A stretch of 64,000 bases of DNA, taken from NCBI GenBank assembly GCA_034667465.1, contig JAXDJV010000026.1:1-64000 (forward strand), given 5' to 3'. The notes beneath the pieces are model-generated. The model did not search any database, was not told the DNA's origin, and saw nothing but the letters and a program-made list of their open reading frames with translations. The DNA comes from JAOBAU01 sp034667465. Its GTDB lineage: Bacteria; Acidobacteriota; Thermoanaerobaculia; Gp7-AA8. Every line of letters begins with the position of its first letter. The first letter of the stretch is position 1. This document shows, piece by piece, positions 37,901-48,675 of the stretch. A program made the translations under genes and the position numbers.

Positions 37901-38266
37901 CGTGCGTCCGACGAGTTCCTTCACGGATTTCCTCCCGTGCTCGGCGGCAACCCGGTTCAAGTAGACATACCGCCAGTCGCGGTCGACGATCTGGCACCCT
38001 TCCATCAGATTGTCCAGCGTTGAATGCAGCGATTCGGCTTCGCCGGGAGGCACTTGTCTGCCCGATCGCGCCCATGCCTCGCGGTTCAGGAAAACGAGAG
38101 CGACCGACAACAGCACGAAGGCCACAAACAGAGGACTCCTGAAGTGCGAGAGGTTGAAGAGCCACGCCCCGAGAGCCAATGAGCCGATGAGAATCGCGAC
38201 CACACTCGTGCCGCGCGCGAATACTGCCGCAGACGGGGATGCGTACGAGCGGGGTTCGGCGCTCAT
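34988..38266 (-). CDS. Multi-PAS hybrid sensor histidine kinase with receiver domain
   Basis: A 1092-aa protein: two membrane helices (about 21-60), then about five PAS domains (roughly 68-180, 190-310, 320-435, 445-570, 575-695). The HisKA part holds GGIAHDMNNMLMPILMG, the phospho-acceptor His in the NtrB-like arrangement. A HATPase domain (NLCVNARDAMPGGG, DTGEGIPSEI, GIGLSTVQGIV) and a C-terminal REC domain with phospho-Asp in VVTDMVMPVMDG follow. Signal unknown. Codon use is less GC-extreme than the neighbours, so it may be acquired. Confidence 0.93.
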   Translation of the reverse strand: MSAEPRSYASPSAAVFARGTSVVAILIGSLALGAWLFNLSHFRSPLFVAFVLLSVALVFLNREAWARSGRQVPPGEAESLHSTLDNLMEGCQIVDRDWRYVYLNRVAAEHGRKSVKELVGRTMPEAYPGIEQTGMFRVLRECMESRKPATMENEFALPDGSKGWFQLVIQPVAEGLFILSLDITERKRTETALRETQALFNAFMESSPTVKWMKDDRGRYIYANRAWSEAFGLEREEAIGKTIVDLAPGPSAVGITEAEQEVLRRNEPIETIDETNSGGKKRIWSSIRFPFRNPSGEPFVGGIAVDITARTQAEAALRASEAQFEVVIENLQEGLVIADTAGNIRHLNPAVLRLFGLSGSEDWRRAMSLFPETFELATLDGTVLRFEQWPINRILAGETLNNIELRVRRRNEPWERFFTFTGAIARYPDYESLAFVTINDVTERRRAEDQLRETHAQLREFLDHSPAVLYALRIDGERIVPRLVSENITRLLGYEKEETLSMEWWTEQIHPEDRARAEAGMSEALSRGTSQTEYRLRHKAGSYSWVEDTRRLVRDASGRPAELVGATLDIDERRRAQDELRESERRFRDMLGNLDLIAMMLDRDACITYCNDYLVQLSGWRREELLGKDWLETFIPQEISLDLHAAFASLLSDAPQFWHHENEITTRSGKRRVIRWNNSLLRSASGNVIGTASIGEDVTDQKNLEKQMLRAQRLESLGALAGGIAHDMNNMLMPILMGVTLLRKFEPSERSLKAIENIEQSARRGRDLVNQVLLFARGTDTARKPVNLNEVVREVAAIITHTFPKDITIEVSIPEDLAHVTADSTQLTQVLLNLCVNARDAMPGGGEISISAAKTEIPEQYANAHGASAGPWVVLTVSDTGEGIPSEISDRIFDPFFTTKEVGKGTGIGLSTVQGIVASHGGFITVSSTVGAGSTFNVHLPAEAAGPAMGPVGENAEPLAGGHGELIMVVDDDASVLLITKQALEAFGYRVITAADGAQAIGLFSPRHSEIAAVVTDMVMPVMDGPTLVAALQSIDPSVRVVATTGSGSPACQRKLAKAGVRQILHKPYTADDLLRMVADILAEPSRTRDGE

Positions 38267-38363
38267 TCAGATCTCCCACCGCTGGTCTGGACGAGTTGAG
38301 GGGAGATCGGGCACGGCGGCGCACCTCGCGCCGCGCAAGAGCTGAGAGTCATGGGCTGGCCGG

Positions 38364-38392
38364 GTATGCTCCTGTGGCACCAGCTGTGTCAA
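38364..38392 (-). promoter_or_regulatory. Weak candidate promoter of the histidine kinase
   Basis: TTGACA (38392-38387) followed after 17 bases by GCATAC on the minus strand, about 100 bases upstream of the kinase start. The -35 is perfect and the -10 poor. Confidence 0.3.
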
Positions 38393-38609
38393 GTTGCCAC
38401 GCCATCGATGCCCGGGGGCTACTAAGGACGAGAAGACCGGTTCCGCGCAGATAACGCCGGACGGCGTGACGCAGGAGCAGTCGGACGACCTGCGATTGGC
38501 GCGAGTCGGATTGGGAACTCGCTTCAGAACCCACGAATCACCGAACGACATGCTCGTTTCGACACGGCCATGAATCGGCACACGCGATGAGATGCCGACG
38601 ACGGACGTG

Positions 38610-38745
38610 GTGACTTTCGAACCCGACGAATCGTCGATCTCGAGCAGATCATCCGCCGTCAGTTCCACATTGACGGCGCCGAGGTTTTCTTCGAGGCGGT
38701 GCAGTTTCGTGGTGCCGGGAATCGGCGCGATCAACAGCTTTGCGC
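38610..38745 (-). pseudogene. Aldo/keto reductase C-terminal remnant
   Basis: Minus-strand translation gives AKLLIAPIPGTTKLHRLEEN, then LGAVNVELTADDLLEI, the unmistakable C-terminal NADPH-binding helix region of aldo/keto reductases. No catalytic domain precedes it: upstream is the start of the divergent oxidoreductase, and downstream the frame continues into unrelated sequence (38267-38610) that I could not assign. A decayed fragment, about 45 residues of ~330. Confidence 0.75.
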
Positions 38746-38794
38746 GGGTATCGGCTTCCGAATCCGCTGCGCTAAACTCCCCTTCCAAAACACG

Positions 38795-40012
38795 ATGAGG
38801 ATTGCCATCCTGGGAGCCGGCAATACGGGAACGTGCGCCGCGCTCGAACTGGCAGGTCGCGGCCATCACGTCGATCTTTACGACCAGTCAGACGCTCCCG
38901 TGCGGATGGCGAGCTTTCACAACGAAGGCAAAGTGCATGTGGGGATCCTTTACGCAAAGGATCGTTCGTTGCGGACCGCCGAGCTGATGATTCGGGGCGC
39001 CCTCGCGTTTGCGCCGCTGCTCGATCGCTGGGTTGGCTTCGACAGCAGCCGGCTGCAGATCTCCACTCCGTTCCATTACGGCGTGCACAACGGAACGATG
39101 GTCAGTATGGACGAGCTCAAAGCGCACTACGCCAAATGCCAGCGCCTTTTCCATGACCTTCACGTCGCCTCCGGTCAGCGTTACCTCGGCGTGGATCAGT
39201 CGCTGCAGATCGAAGAGCTCAACGCGTCGGAGATGGATTCACTCGTCTCGCGCGAGTATTTCGTGGCGATGTTCCGCACTTCAGAACGGGCCGTCGATCC
39301 GCGCACCGTTGCGGCGTTACTGCGCGAGGCCGCATTAGCCAATCCGCGAATTCACGGAGTCTGGGGTGCGCGGATTTCGGCCGTGAACATCATTGACGGC
39401 GGAAGGCTGGCGGTTTCATTTCGAAAGGATGGAGAGGACTACGTCGAGGCATATGACCAGGTCGCGAACACCCTGTGGCACGGACGATTGAGCATCGACG
39501 CCACAATGGGACTGGGACAGGAGCATCCATGGATGTACCGCTACAAATTTGCGAACCGCGTCCTCGTGCCGATCGACGGGGAAATCCCGTCGATCACCTG
39601 CGTGCTCGGTCCGTTCGGCGACATCGTCAACTACGGGACTAACGGCCTGTTCCTCTCCTGGTACCCGGAAGGAATGATCGCTACGTCGCGCGCCCTCGAG
39701 CCGCCGGACTGGGAAAGCGAGCTCACTCCCGAGCGCCGTCACGAGGTATTTCGACGGAGCTACGAGGCATGGATGGAGCGCTGCCCGCCGCTGCGCGCTC
39801 TGCGGTTCCGCCCGAGCGACGCTGATCCGGGTGGCGGAATCATCTTCGCGTGGGGCGACACCGGCGTCGATGATCCGGAGAGCATGCTGCACGAGCGTTT
39901 CGAGATCGGCGTGCACTCGTACGGCAATTACCACACGGTAAACACCGGCAAATACACTATGACGCCATGGATGGGCATGAAGACGGCGGAGAGGATTCTG
40001 GGAGTCTCCTGA
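38795..40012 (+). CDS. FAD-dependent oxidoreductase (DAO superfamily)
   Basis: A 405-aa flavoprotein opening MRIAILGAGNTGTCAALELA with the FAD dinucleotide fold, then FHNEGKVHVGILYAKD and a C-terminal MTPWMGMKTAERIL. Only distantly like glycine/D-amino-acid oxidases; the substrate may be a sugar or polyketide-like compound because a glycosyltransferase overlaps its 3' end. TAAACT lies 16 bases before the ATG. The region differs in style from its neighbours and sits beside a gene remnant, so transfer is possible. Confidence 0.75.
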   Translation: MRIAILGAGNTGTCAALELAGRGHHVDLYDQSDAPVRMASFHNEGKVHVGILYAKDRSLRTAELMIRGALAFAPLLDRWVGFDSSRLQISTPFHYGVHNGTMVSMDELKAHYAKCQRLFHDLHVASGQRYLGVDQSLQIEELNASEMDSLVSREYFVAMFRTSERAVDPRTVAALLREAALANPRIHGVWGARISAVNIIDGGRLAVSFRKDGEDYVEAYDQVANTLWHGRLSIDATMGLGQEHPWMYRYKFANRVLVPIDGEIPSITCVLGPFGDIVNYGTNGLFLSWYPEGMIATSRALEPPDWESELTPERRHEVFRRSYEAWMERCPPLRALRFRPSDADPGGGIIFAWGDTGVDDPESMLHERFEIGVHSYGNYHTVNTGKYTMTPWMGMKTAERILGVS

Positions 40013-40956
40013 AGACGCCGCGCGTCTCCGTAGTCGTCGCCACCTGGAACCGAAGCGAGGTTCTGAAGCACGCCATCCGCAGCGTGCTCGCCTCGACCTT
40101 CACGGATTGGGAAATGATCGTCGTCGGTGACGCCTGCACAGACGACACGGAAGAGCGCGTGGCGTCGTTCGGCGATCCGCGAATCCGATTCGTCAACCTG
40201 CCTCGGAACAGCGGCGGACAATCAGCCCCCAACAACCACGGCATCACGCTCGCCCGCGGCGACTATGTGGCGTTCCTCAATCACGATGACTTTTATCTTC
40301 CCGACCATCTAACGGCGTGCGTCGCGGAGCTCGATCGCGGCGAGGCGGATCTGGTCTGGGTCGCGGCGGCGGTCGCGCACGCGTCGCCGCGGACAGCGCA
40401 CCCTCTCACGTTCGCGCTCGAAGGCGTGCCGCCCGCGGGCGGATACAGTCCGTTCGCGTTCTACAGCGCGTCAACGTGGATGTTCAAACGTGAGCTGGCA
40501 GGCTCGGTCGGACGATGGAAGGAGGCCTCCTCTCTTTATGTGACGCCGTCGCAGGATTGGCTGTTCCGCGCCTGGCGCTCCGGCGCTCGCCTTCGCTTTC
40601 TGTCGCGCGTCGGAGTCGTCGTCATCTGGAGCGGCGTCAGACCCGGCAGCTACGCGATCCGTGAGAGTCCCGACCACGAGCTGCTGGCTCGGTGGATGAG
40701 GGAGGACGCGGGGTTCCCGTCGCGGATGCTCGAGAATGCCGCCATCGACGCCGCGCAAACGGCGATCAGCACTCGCCACCACGCTCCCGGCGGCGCGATC
40801 GCCCGACTGCTCGCGCGCCCGGTCTACAACCTGCTCATCGTGCTCGGTATCCACCCATCATCGCTCGGCATGTTCATTCGTCATGGCCGCAAGGGCGGCT
40901 TCATCCGGCATCACCGCCGCTTTACGGGCATCGAGCAGCCGACCCGTCAGCGTTAG
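39967..40956 (+). CDS. Family 2 glycosyltransferase
   Basis: A 329-aa GT-A enzyme. RVSVVVATWNRSEVLKHAI is the nucleotide-sugar fold, GDACTDDTEE an acidic loop, and YVAFLNHDDFYLPDHL holds the metal-binding D-x-D equivalent (HDD). Acceptor unknown. It overlaps the oxidoreductase by 46 bases, so the pair is probably one transcript for modifying a surface glycan or metabolite. A later start near residue 15 is possible. Confidence 0.85.
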   Translation: MDGHEDGGEDSGSLLKTPRVSVVVATWNRSEVLKHAIRSVLASTFTDWEMIVVGDACTDDTEERVASFGDPRIRFVNLPRNSGGQSAPNNHGITLARGDYVAFLNHDDFYLPDHLTACVAELDRGEADLVWVAAAVAHASPRTAHPLTFALEGVPPAGGYSPFAFYSASTWMFKRELAGSVGRWKEASSLYVTPSQDWLFRAWRSGARLRFLSRVGVVVIWSGVRPGSYAIRESPDHELLARWMREDAGFPSRMLENAAIDAAQTAISTRHHAPGGAIARLLARPVYNLLIVLGIHPSSLGMFIRHGRKGGFIRHHRRFTGIEQPTRQR

Positions 40957-40987
40957 CGTCGATCGTTCACCGCTCGATCGTAATGAA

Positions 40988-41012
40988 AACGGCCACCGTG
41001 ACGGTGGTCGTT
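40988..41012. terminator. Bidirectional hairpin terminator
   Basis: An 11-bp stem with one G-U pair (AACGGCCACCG/CGGTGGTCGTT), 3-base loop, then TTCCTT on plus and TTTTCATT on minus. It lies between the convergent glycosyltransferase and alcohol dehydrogenase. Confidence 0.75.
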
Positions 41013-41037
41013 TCCTTAACAACTCCGCGAAAAAACC

Positions 41038-42153
41038 TCAGGGCGTAATGACGACCTTCATCACGCCATCCGCGCGCGAACCGAACAGTCGATACGCCTC
41101 ACCGATGTTCTCGAGCTTGAAGCGATGCGTCAGCAGCGGCCGCAGGTCGAGCTTCCCGTGACGAACGAGCTCCATCAGGCGGCGCATCCGTTCCTTGCCT
41201 CCGGGACAGAGCGTCGTAACGATGCGGTGATTGCCGAGACCCGCGGCAAATGCGTCGTAGGGAACCTGCAGTTTGCCGGAGTAGACGCCGAGTGACGACA
41301 ACGTGCCGCCGGGACGCAGCACGCGCAGCGCGTTTTCAAACGTCTCCTGCGTTCCGAGTGCTTCGATGGAGACATCCGCTCCGATGCCGCCGGTCAGACG
41401 ATGGACCTCATCGACGACGTCGACCTCGCGGTAGTCCAGCAGCACGTCGACGCCCATCTGCTTTGCCATGGCGATGCGATTGTCATCGCCATCGACGCCG
41501 ATGACGAGCGATGCGCCCATCAGCTTCGCGCCGAGCGAGGCACAGACTCCGATCGGTCCCTGCGCGAAGACGACGACGACATCGCCGACCTTTACAGCTC
41601 CCGACTCCGCGCCGCCGAGTCCTGTCGATGCGATGTCGGTCAGCAGCACGACCTGCTCGTCTGTGACGCCGTCGGGAATCTTCGCCAGATTCGCCTGCGC
41701 ATTCGGAACGAGCAGGTACTCAGCCTGCGCTCCGTTGATCGTGTTGCCGAATCGCCATCCGCCGATCGCTTTGTACCCGCTGCCGTGACCGCACTGCGAC
41801 AGCGTTCCGGAAAGACACGCGTTGCACTGACCGCACGGCGTAATCGCGCCGACGATGACGCGCTCTCCAGGCTTGTACCCGGTGACGCCGACTCCGAGCT
41901 CGTCGATGATGCCGACCGGCTCGTGACCGATGATCAGCCCCGGTGCGACCGGATACTCGCCGCGCGCGATGTGCAGATCCGTTCCACAGATCGTCGTCAT
42001 CGTCACGCGAATCACCGCTTCGCCGGGACCGGCATGAGGCCGCGGCACTTCATCGATGCGAATGTCGTCGACGCCGTGAAAAACGGCTGCACGCATCGTC
42101 GCCGTGCTGCCGAGGGAAAGCATCTTTTCCTGTACTGCGAATGTTGTGGTCAT
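41038..42153 (-). CDS. Zinc-dependent alcohol dehydrogenase (medium-chain)
   Basis: A 371-aa MDR enzyme. Catalytic zinc ligands are in TICGTDLH and GHEPVG, the structural-zinc cysteines in CGQCNACLSGTLSQC, and the nucleotide loop is VVVFAQGPIGVCASLGAK. Closest in type to secondary-alcohol/isopropanol or formaldehyde-type dehydrogenases. Start ATG at 42153 with GGGAGG. A Crp-type box at 42219-42234 lies upstream, linking it to the anaerobic gene block. Confidence 0.88.
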   Translation of the reverse strand: MTTTFAVQEKMLSLGSTATMRAAVFHGVDDIRIDEVPRPHAGPGEAVIRVTMTTICGTDLHIARGEYPVAPGLIIGHEPVGIIDELGVGVTGYKPGERVIVGAITPCGQCNACLSGTLSQCGHGSGYKAIGGWRFGNTINGAQAEYLLVPNAQANLAKIPDGVTDEQVVLLTDIASTGLGGAESGAVKVGDVVVVFAQGPIGVCASLGAKLMGASLVIGVDGDDNRIAMAKQMGVDVLLDYREVDVVDEVHRLTGGIGADVSIEALGTQETFENALRVLRPGGTLSSLGVYSGKLQVPYDAFAAGLGNHRIVTTLCPGGKERMRRLMELVRHGKLDLRPLLTHRFKLENIGEAYRLFGSRADGVMKVVITP

Positions 42154-42218
42154 GGTCGCCTCCCATGCACGAATGCATCCGTTTCGCGGAAGGCGCCGTG
42201 CGATGCGCACCCGCTCGC

Positions 42219-42234
42219 TGTGACAGACATCACC
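42219..42234. promoter_or_regulatory. Crp-type box 1 (TGTGA-N6-TCACC)
   Basis: TGTGACAGACATCACC in the divergent region between the Zn-alcohol dehydrogenase and the Crp1 gene. Centre about -61.5 to the start site inferred for the dehydrogenase from a weak TGCATT hexamer. Confidence 0.6.
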
Positions 42235-42251
42235 CGTTGATGTTCACGGCT

Positions 42252-42269
42252 CCCACCCCGCGGGGTGGG
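42252..42269. repeat. Perfect GC palindrome in the crp1 leader region
   Basis: CCCACCCCG/CGGGGTGGG, an 18-bp perfect palindrome 50 bases before the Crp1 start. It may be an RNA hairpin in the leader or an operator. Confidence 0.4.
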
Positions 42270-42319
42270 CCGGATCGCGAGCTCCGGCCCCATCCTGAGT
42301 ACGTACGAAGGAGACCACC

Positions 42320-43036
42320 ATGCCGACGCCCTACAACCTGAAGATGGAAGACCACTGCACAACCTGCTCGCATCGCGGCAGCCGCCCGTTTTGCGATATG
42401 GCTCCGGCCGCGGTCGAAGCGCTCGATGCCTCGAAGTACTCGAGCGTCTATCCGAAGGGATCGCTGTTGTTCGTCGAAGGCGAACAGCCGCGCGGCGTCT
42501 TCATGCTCTGCAGCGGCCGCGCAAAGCTGACCACGACGTCGACGGAAGGACGGACGCTGATTCTGAAGATCGCGCAGGGGGGCGAACTGCTCGGCGCCAG
42601 CGCCGCGCTGCTCGGCCGGCCGTACGAAGTCTCCGCCGAAACGCTGGAGCCATCGCAGATCAGTTTCATCCGCCGCGACGATTTCATGCGCCTTCTCAGC
42701 TCGTTCCCCGAGGCGTGCCTGCACACCGCGCAGGCGCTGAGCGAGAAGTACGCGTCGGCACAGCGCGAGATCCGCACGCTCGGCCTCGCCCAAACCACTT
42801 CGGAAAAACTGGCGAAGCTGATCCTTGGCTGGGTCCCGGGCGGAGAAACGACCTCGGAGGGAACGCGGCTGCAGATACTCCTCACTCATGAAGAGATCGC
42901 ACAGATGATCGGCACGACGCGTGAGACGGTGACGCGACTTCTCAGCGACTTCAAACGGAAGAAGCTGATCAGCGTGAAAGGCTCGAATCTCTTCGTGCTT
43001 GGACAGCAACGGATGCAGGACATGGTCAGCATTTGA
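42320..43036 (+). CDS. Crp/Fnr-family regulator with N-terminal cysteine cluster (Crp1)
   Basis: A 238-aa regulator: N-terminal cysteines C-x2-C-x8-C (CTTCSHRGSRPFC), a cNMP-binding-fold domain (about 35-145), a long dimer helix, and a C-terminal helix-turn-helix. The recognition helix TTRETVTRLLSDF carries R-E-x-x-x-R as in E. coli CRP, which reads TGTGA, not the FNR helix (V-E-x-x-S-R). The cysteines suggest an iron-sulfur or redox sensor. Ribosome site GAAGGAG. Candidate master regulator of the boxes listed in this window. Confidence 0.88.
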   Translation: MPTPYNLKMEDHCTTCSHRGSRPFCDMAPAAVEALDASKYSSVYPKGSLLFVEGEQPRGVFMLCSGRAKLTTTSTEGRTLILKIAQGGELLGASAALLGRPYEVSAETLEPSQISFIRRDDFMRLLSSFPEACLHTAQALSEKYASAQREIRTLGLAQTTSEKLAKLILGWVPGGETTSEGTRLQILLTHEEIAQMIGTTRETVTRLLSDFKRKKLISVKGSNLFVLGQQRMQDMVSI

Positions 43037-43057
43037 GAGATGCGGCTCACGACGCGG

Positions 43058-43073
43058 TGTAGCAGGCATCACC
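43058..43073. promoter_or_regulatory. Crp-type box 2 (TGTAG-N6-TCACC) at -41.5 of crp2
   Basis: Degenerate box centred at 43065.5, exactly 41.5 bases before the GTG at 43107, the textbook class II activator distance if the transcript is leaderless. Confidence 0.6.
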
Positions 43074-43106
43074 GCGGCGTTCACCGCGCGCTCCTATGGT
43101 GATGTC

Positions 43107-43505
43107 GTGAGCCAATCGATCATCGAGTCCGAGCTGGCGACTTCGGAAACACCGCGGCGATTCGCGCCGGGCGAGACGCTGTTCCGCGAAGGCGACGACG
43201 CGAACGGCGTGTTCATCATGCAATCGGGAGAGGTCGATCTGATCTTCTCGCCGCGCAACGGCGAGCCGAAAGCATTGCGCGGCGTCCAGCCCGGTCAGGT
43301 CCTCGGCCTCAGCTGCGTCGTCACACATCGTCCGCACGACTGCACCGCGACGGCACGAACCGAATGCGAGACCGCGTTCGTCCGCCGCGACGACTTCCTG
43401 CGCAAGCTCGACGAACGCCCCGCGACCTGGTTCAGCGTCCTGCGGTTCCTCAGCAGCGACGTCAACGCCGCCTATGACGACATCCGCGCAATGTCGGCCA
43501 GGTGA
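43107..43505 (+). CDS. Stand-alone cyclic-nucleotide-binding-domain protein (Crp2)
   Basis: A 132-aa protein with only the cNMP-binding beta-roll (FAPGETLFREGDDANGVFIMQSGEVDLIF ... VLGLSCVVTHRPHDCTATARTEC) and no DNA-binding domain. It could bind a small ligand or dimerise with Crp1. GTG start at 43107, 6 bases after TATGGT, without a ribosome site. Longer in-frame readings upstream re-read the crp1 end. Confidence 0.78.
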   Translation: MSQSIIESELATSETPRRFAPGETLFREGDDANGVFIMQSGEVDLIFSPRNGEPKALRGVQPGQVLGLSCVVTHRPHDCTATARTECETAFVRRDDFLRKLDERPATWFSVLRFLSSDVNAAYDDIRAMSAR

Positions 43506-43516
43506 CAGACGTCACG
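43501..43516. promoter_or_regulatory. Crp-type box 3 (GGTGA-N6-TCACG) of nifJ
   Basis: GGTGACAGACGTCACG overlaps the crp2 stop and is centred 63.5 bases before the nifJ ATG, which itself follows TAGCTT by 6 bases. Confidence 0.65.
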
Positions 43517-43571
43517 CGGCTGACTGACGCCGGTCATGCCTCGATGGTTGCGCGCGGCGTAGCTTGCCTTC

Positions 43572-47101
<3,530 letters not shown>

Positions 47102-47111
<10 letters not shown>

Positions 47112-47186
47112 GGCGAGGAGACGCGAAGGATCTCAAAATGCGCGACTGTTTCGCATCCTGAGATCCTTCGCTTCGCTCAGGATGAC
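47102..47186. repeat. Palindromic element, variant copy 5, supplying the nifJ stop
   Basis: An 85-bp inverted repeat GTCATCCTGAGGCGAGGAGACGCG... / ...CGCTTCGCTCAGGATGAC. Its start encodes S-S-stop for nifJ. The core differs from copies 1-4 (GGATCTCA replaces GGATCCGGG), so it is a related but separate subfamily. Confidence 0.85.
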
Positions 47187-47252
47187 GGAGTTTACGCGCG
47201 GCGCGGCGTCCGATCGTCGGCGATCAGACGGCGGCGACGTTCCGCGGATTGC

Positions 47253-48353
47253 TCACGCGGTCGCTCCGCCCGGCGGCTCGTACGCGCAAAGAGGATCGGT
47301 GCCGAACAGATCGCCGGTCATCGCCATCGCGCGAGCACGCGAGCCGCCGCAGAGATGGCGGAAGTCGCAGCGGCCGCACTTGCCTTTGAGATTGTCGAGA
47401 TCGCGCAGCGCGACGAAGAGATCGCTGCCGCGGTAGATCGTGCCGAGCAACCGATAGCGCAGGTTGCCGGCGCTCTGCGGCGCGAACTCCGACGGGCGAA
47501 CGTCGCCGGCGTGCGAGATGAACACGAATCCGTTCGCGCCTCGGCGCGCACAGTCGTTCAGGTCACGCAACGAGTCAACGCCTTCGTACGCCGCGAAGTC
47601 CGACCACAGCTCCGCATCACGCAGTTTTTCGCGAAGGCTGCGTTGCAGGCGCCAGCGACGATAGTGCGGCGCCTCGACGACGCGCACGGCGAACTGCTCC
47701 GCGGCGCGGATATCGTCGATCACTCCGAACATCGCCTCCGTTTCCGAGCCAGTGAGCATTTCGATGTTCTTCGAAGGACCGGCCGGCACGAGGAAATGCA
47801 GATTCCATCGAGCGATTCCGAACGGCCGGATGAGCTCCGCGATCGCCGGCAGGTCGCCGGCGTTGCGGCGGCAAACAAGCGTGTTCACATCGATGCGCAG
47901 ACCTGCACAGCCGGCCCAGCGCATTGCACGCAGCGTGTGTCCCCATGTTCCGGCGACTCCGTGAATCGATTCGTGAACCGCGGCCGTGGAGCCGTCGATC
48001 GAAAAGATCACCTGTGTGAGTCCGTCGCGCTGCAGATGTGCGAGCGCATCGAACGTCAGCGCGTCGCCGGGACTGAGAACGAGCGCCGGCTCCAGCCCGC
48101 GGCGTCGCGCGTAATCGATCATCTGACCGACGTCGTGACGCGCGAGCGGATCGCCGCCGGTGACGATCAGTTCGCGAGGTTGCAGCGCCGCGATCTGATC
48201 GATCGTCTTGTACGCCTCATACGTCGACAGCTCGTTCGGCCCGCGGCGTTCATCGGATGCGGTCGGGCATCCGCGGCAGTGCAGATCGCACGCGCGCGTC
48301 AGCTCCCAGAGAACGGTCGGATGCGGCTCATAAGCGTCCATGACGTCGCTCAC
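47253..48353 (-). CDS. Radical SAM/SPASM protein (AhbD/NirJ-like)
   Basis: A 366-aa iron-sulfur enzyme. RACDLHCRGC is the radical SAM C-x3-C-x2-C motif. The C-terminal SPASM-like cluster is KCGRCDFRHLCGGSRARAMAMTG...DPLCAYEP, the wording of heme-synthase AhbD/NirJ relatives and the TIGR04053-type group. It may decarboxylate a tetrapyrrole or modify a peptide/cofactor. GTG start overlaps the hypC stop (GTGA). Confidence 0.85.
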   Translation of the reverse strand: MSDVMDAYEPHPTVLWELTRACDLHCRGCPTASDERRGPNELSTYEAYKTIDQIAALQPRELIVTGGDPLARHDVGQMIDYARRRGLEPALVLSPGDALTFDALAHLQRDGLTQVIFSIDGSTAAVHESIHGVAGTWGHTLRAMRWAGCAGLRIDVNTLVCRRNAGDLPAIAELIRPFGIARWNLHFLVPAGPSKNIEMLTGSETEAMFGVIDDIRAAEQFAVRVVEAPHYRRWRLQRSLREKLRDAELWSDFAAYEGVDSLRDLNDCARRGANGFVFISHAGDVRPSEFAPQSAGNLRYRLLGTIYRGSDLFVALRDLDNLKGKCGRCDFRHLCGGSRARAMAMTGDLFGTDPLCAYEPPGGATA

Positions 48354-48583
48354 GCGGGCTCGCCGCACTCCACGAGAATCATCTCGTACAGCGCGAGCGT
48401 ATTGTCGACGTCCGCCGGCGGAATGCGGCGCACCGCAAACCCGGCGTGATCGATCACGAAGTCGCCACACTCCACGCGCTCTTCGAGCGTATCGATGCGA
48501 ACGTCTTTACGCGTACCCCAGAAATCGACGACCGCGGAACTGCCCTCGATGCTGATGATCTGACCTGGAAATCCAAGGCACAT
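48350..48583 (-). CDS. hypC: HypC/HupF-family hydrogenase maturation chaperone
   Basis: A 77-aa protein with the obligatory N-terminal MCLGFPGQI (the cysteine after Met carries the Fe(CN)2CO precursor in HypC) and the barrel segments SSAVVDFWGTRKDV, VECGDFVIDHAGFAV. No other hyp or hydrogenase gene is in the window. It overlaps the following radical SAM gene by 4 bases, so the two are co-translated. Longer upstream readings are out of context. Confidence 0.88.
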   Translation of the reverse strand: MCLGFPGQIISIEGSSAVVDFWGTRKDVRIDTLEERVECGDFVIDHAGFAVRRIPPADVDNTLALYEMILVECGEPA

Positions 48584-48649
48584 ACGGCACCCCCACAGGC
48601 ATTCTCGGTCGCGATCTCGCCGGTGCCGATGACTGCCGACATGCAGGCA

Positions 48650-48665
48650 TGTGTCGCTCGTCACA
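48650..48665. promoter_or_regulatory. Crp-type box 4 (TGTGT-N6-TCACA) of hypC
   Basis: Read on minus: TGTGA-CGAGCG-ACACA. Centred 63.5 bases before the hypC start site inferred from a GAGAAT hexamer (48606-48601), with a GGGGTG ribosome site near the ATG. Confidence 0.55.
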
Positions 48666-48675
48666 TTGACGGCGT

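Noticed and set aside
36558..37964. Plus-strand frames across the histidine kinase
   Set aside because: Antisense shadows of the PAS domains.
42216..42240. FNR-type (TTGAT-N4-ATCAA) reading of the boxes
   Set aside because: Half-sites are TGTGA/TCACA-like, not TTGAT, and the Crp1 helix lacks the FNR-type V-E-x-x-S-R.
43107..43505. crp2 as a full Crp regulator with a lost DNA-binding end
   Set aside because: The frame ends cleanly and no helix-turn-helix fragment follows in any frame before nifJ, so it reads as a stand-alone sensor domain rather than a recent truncation.
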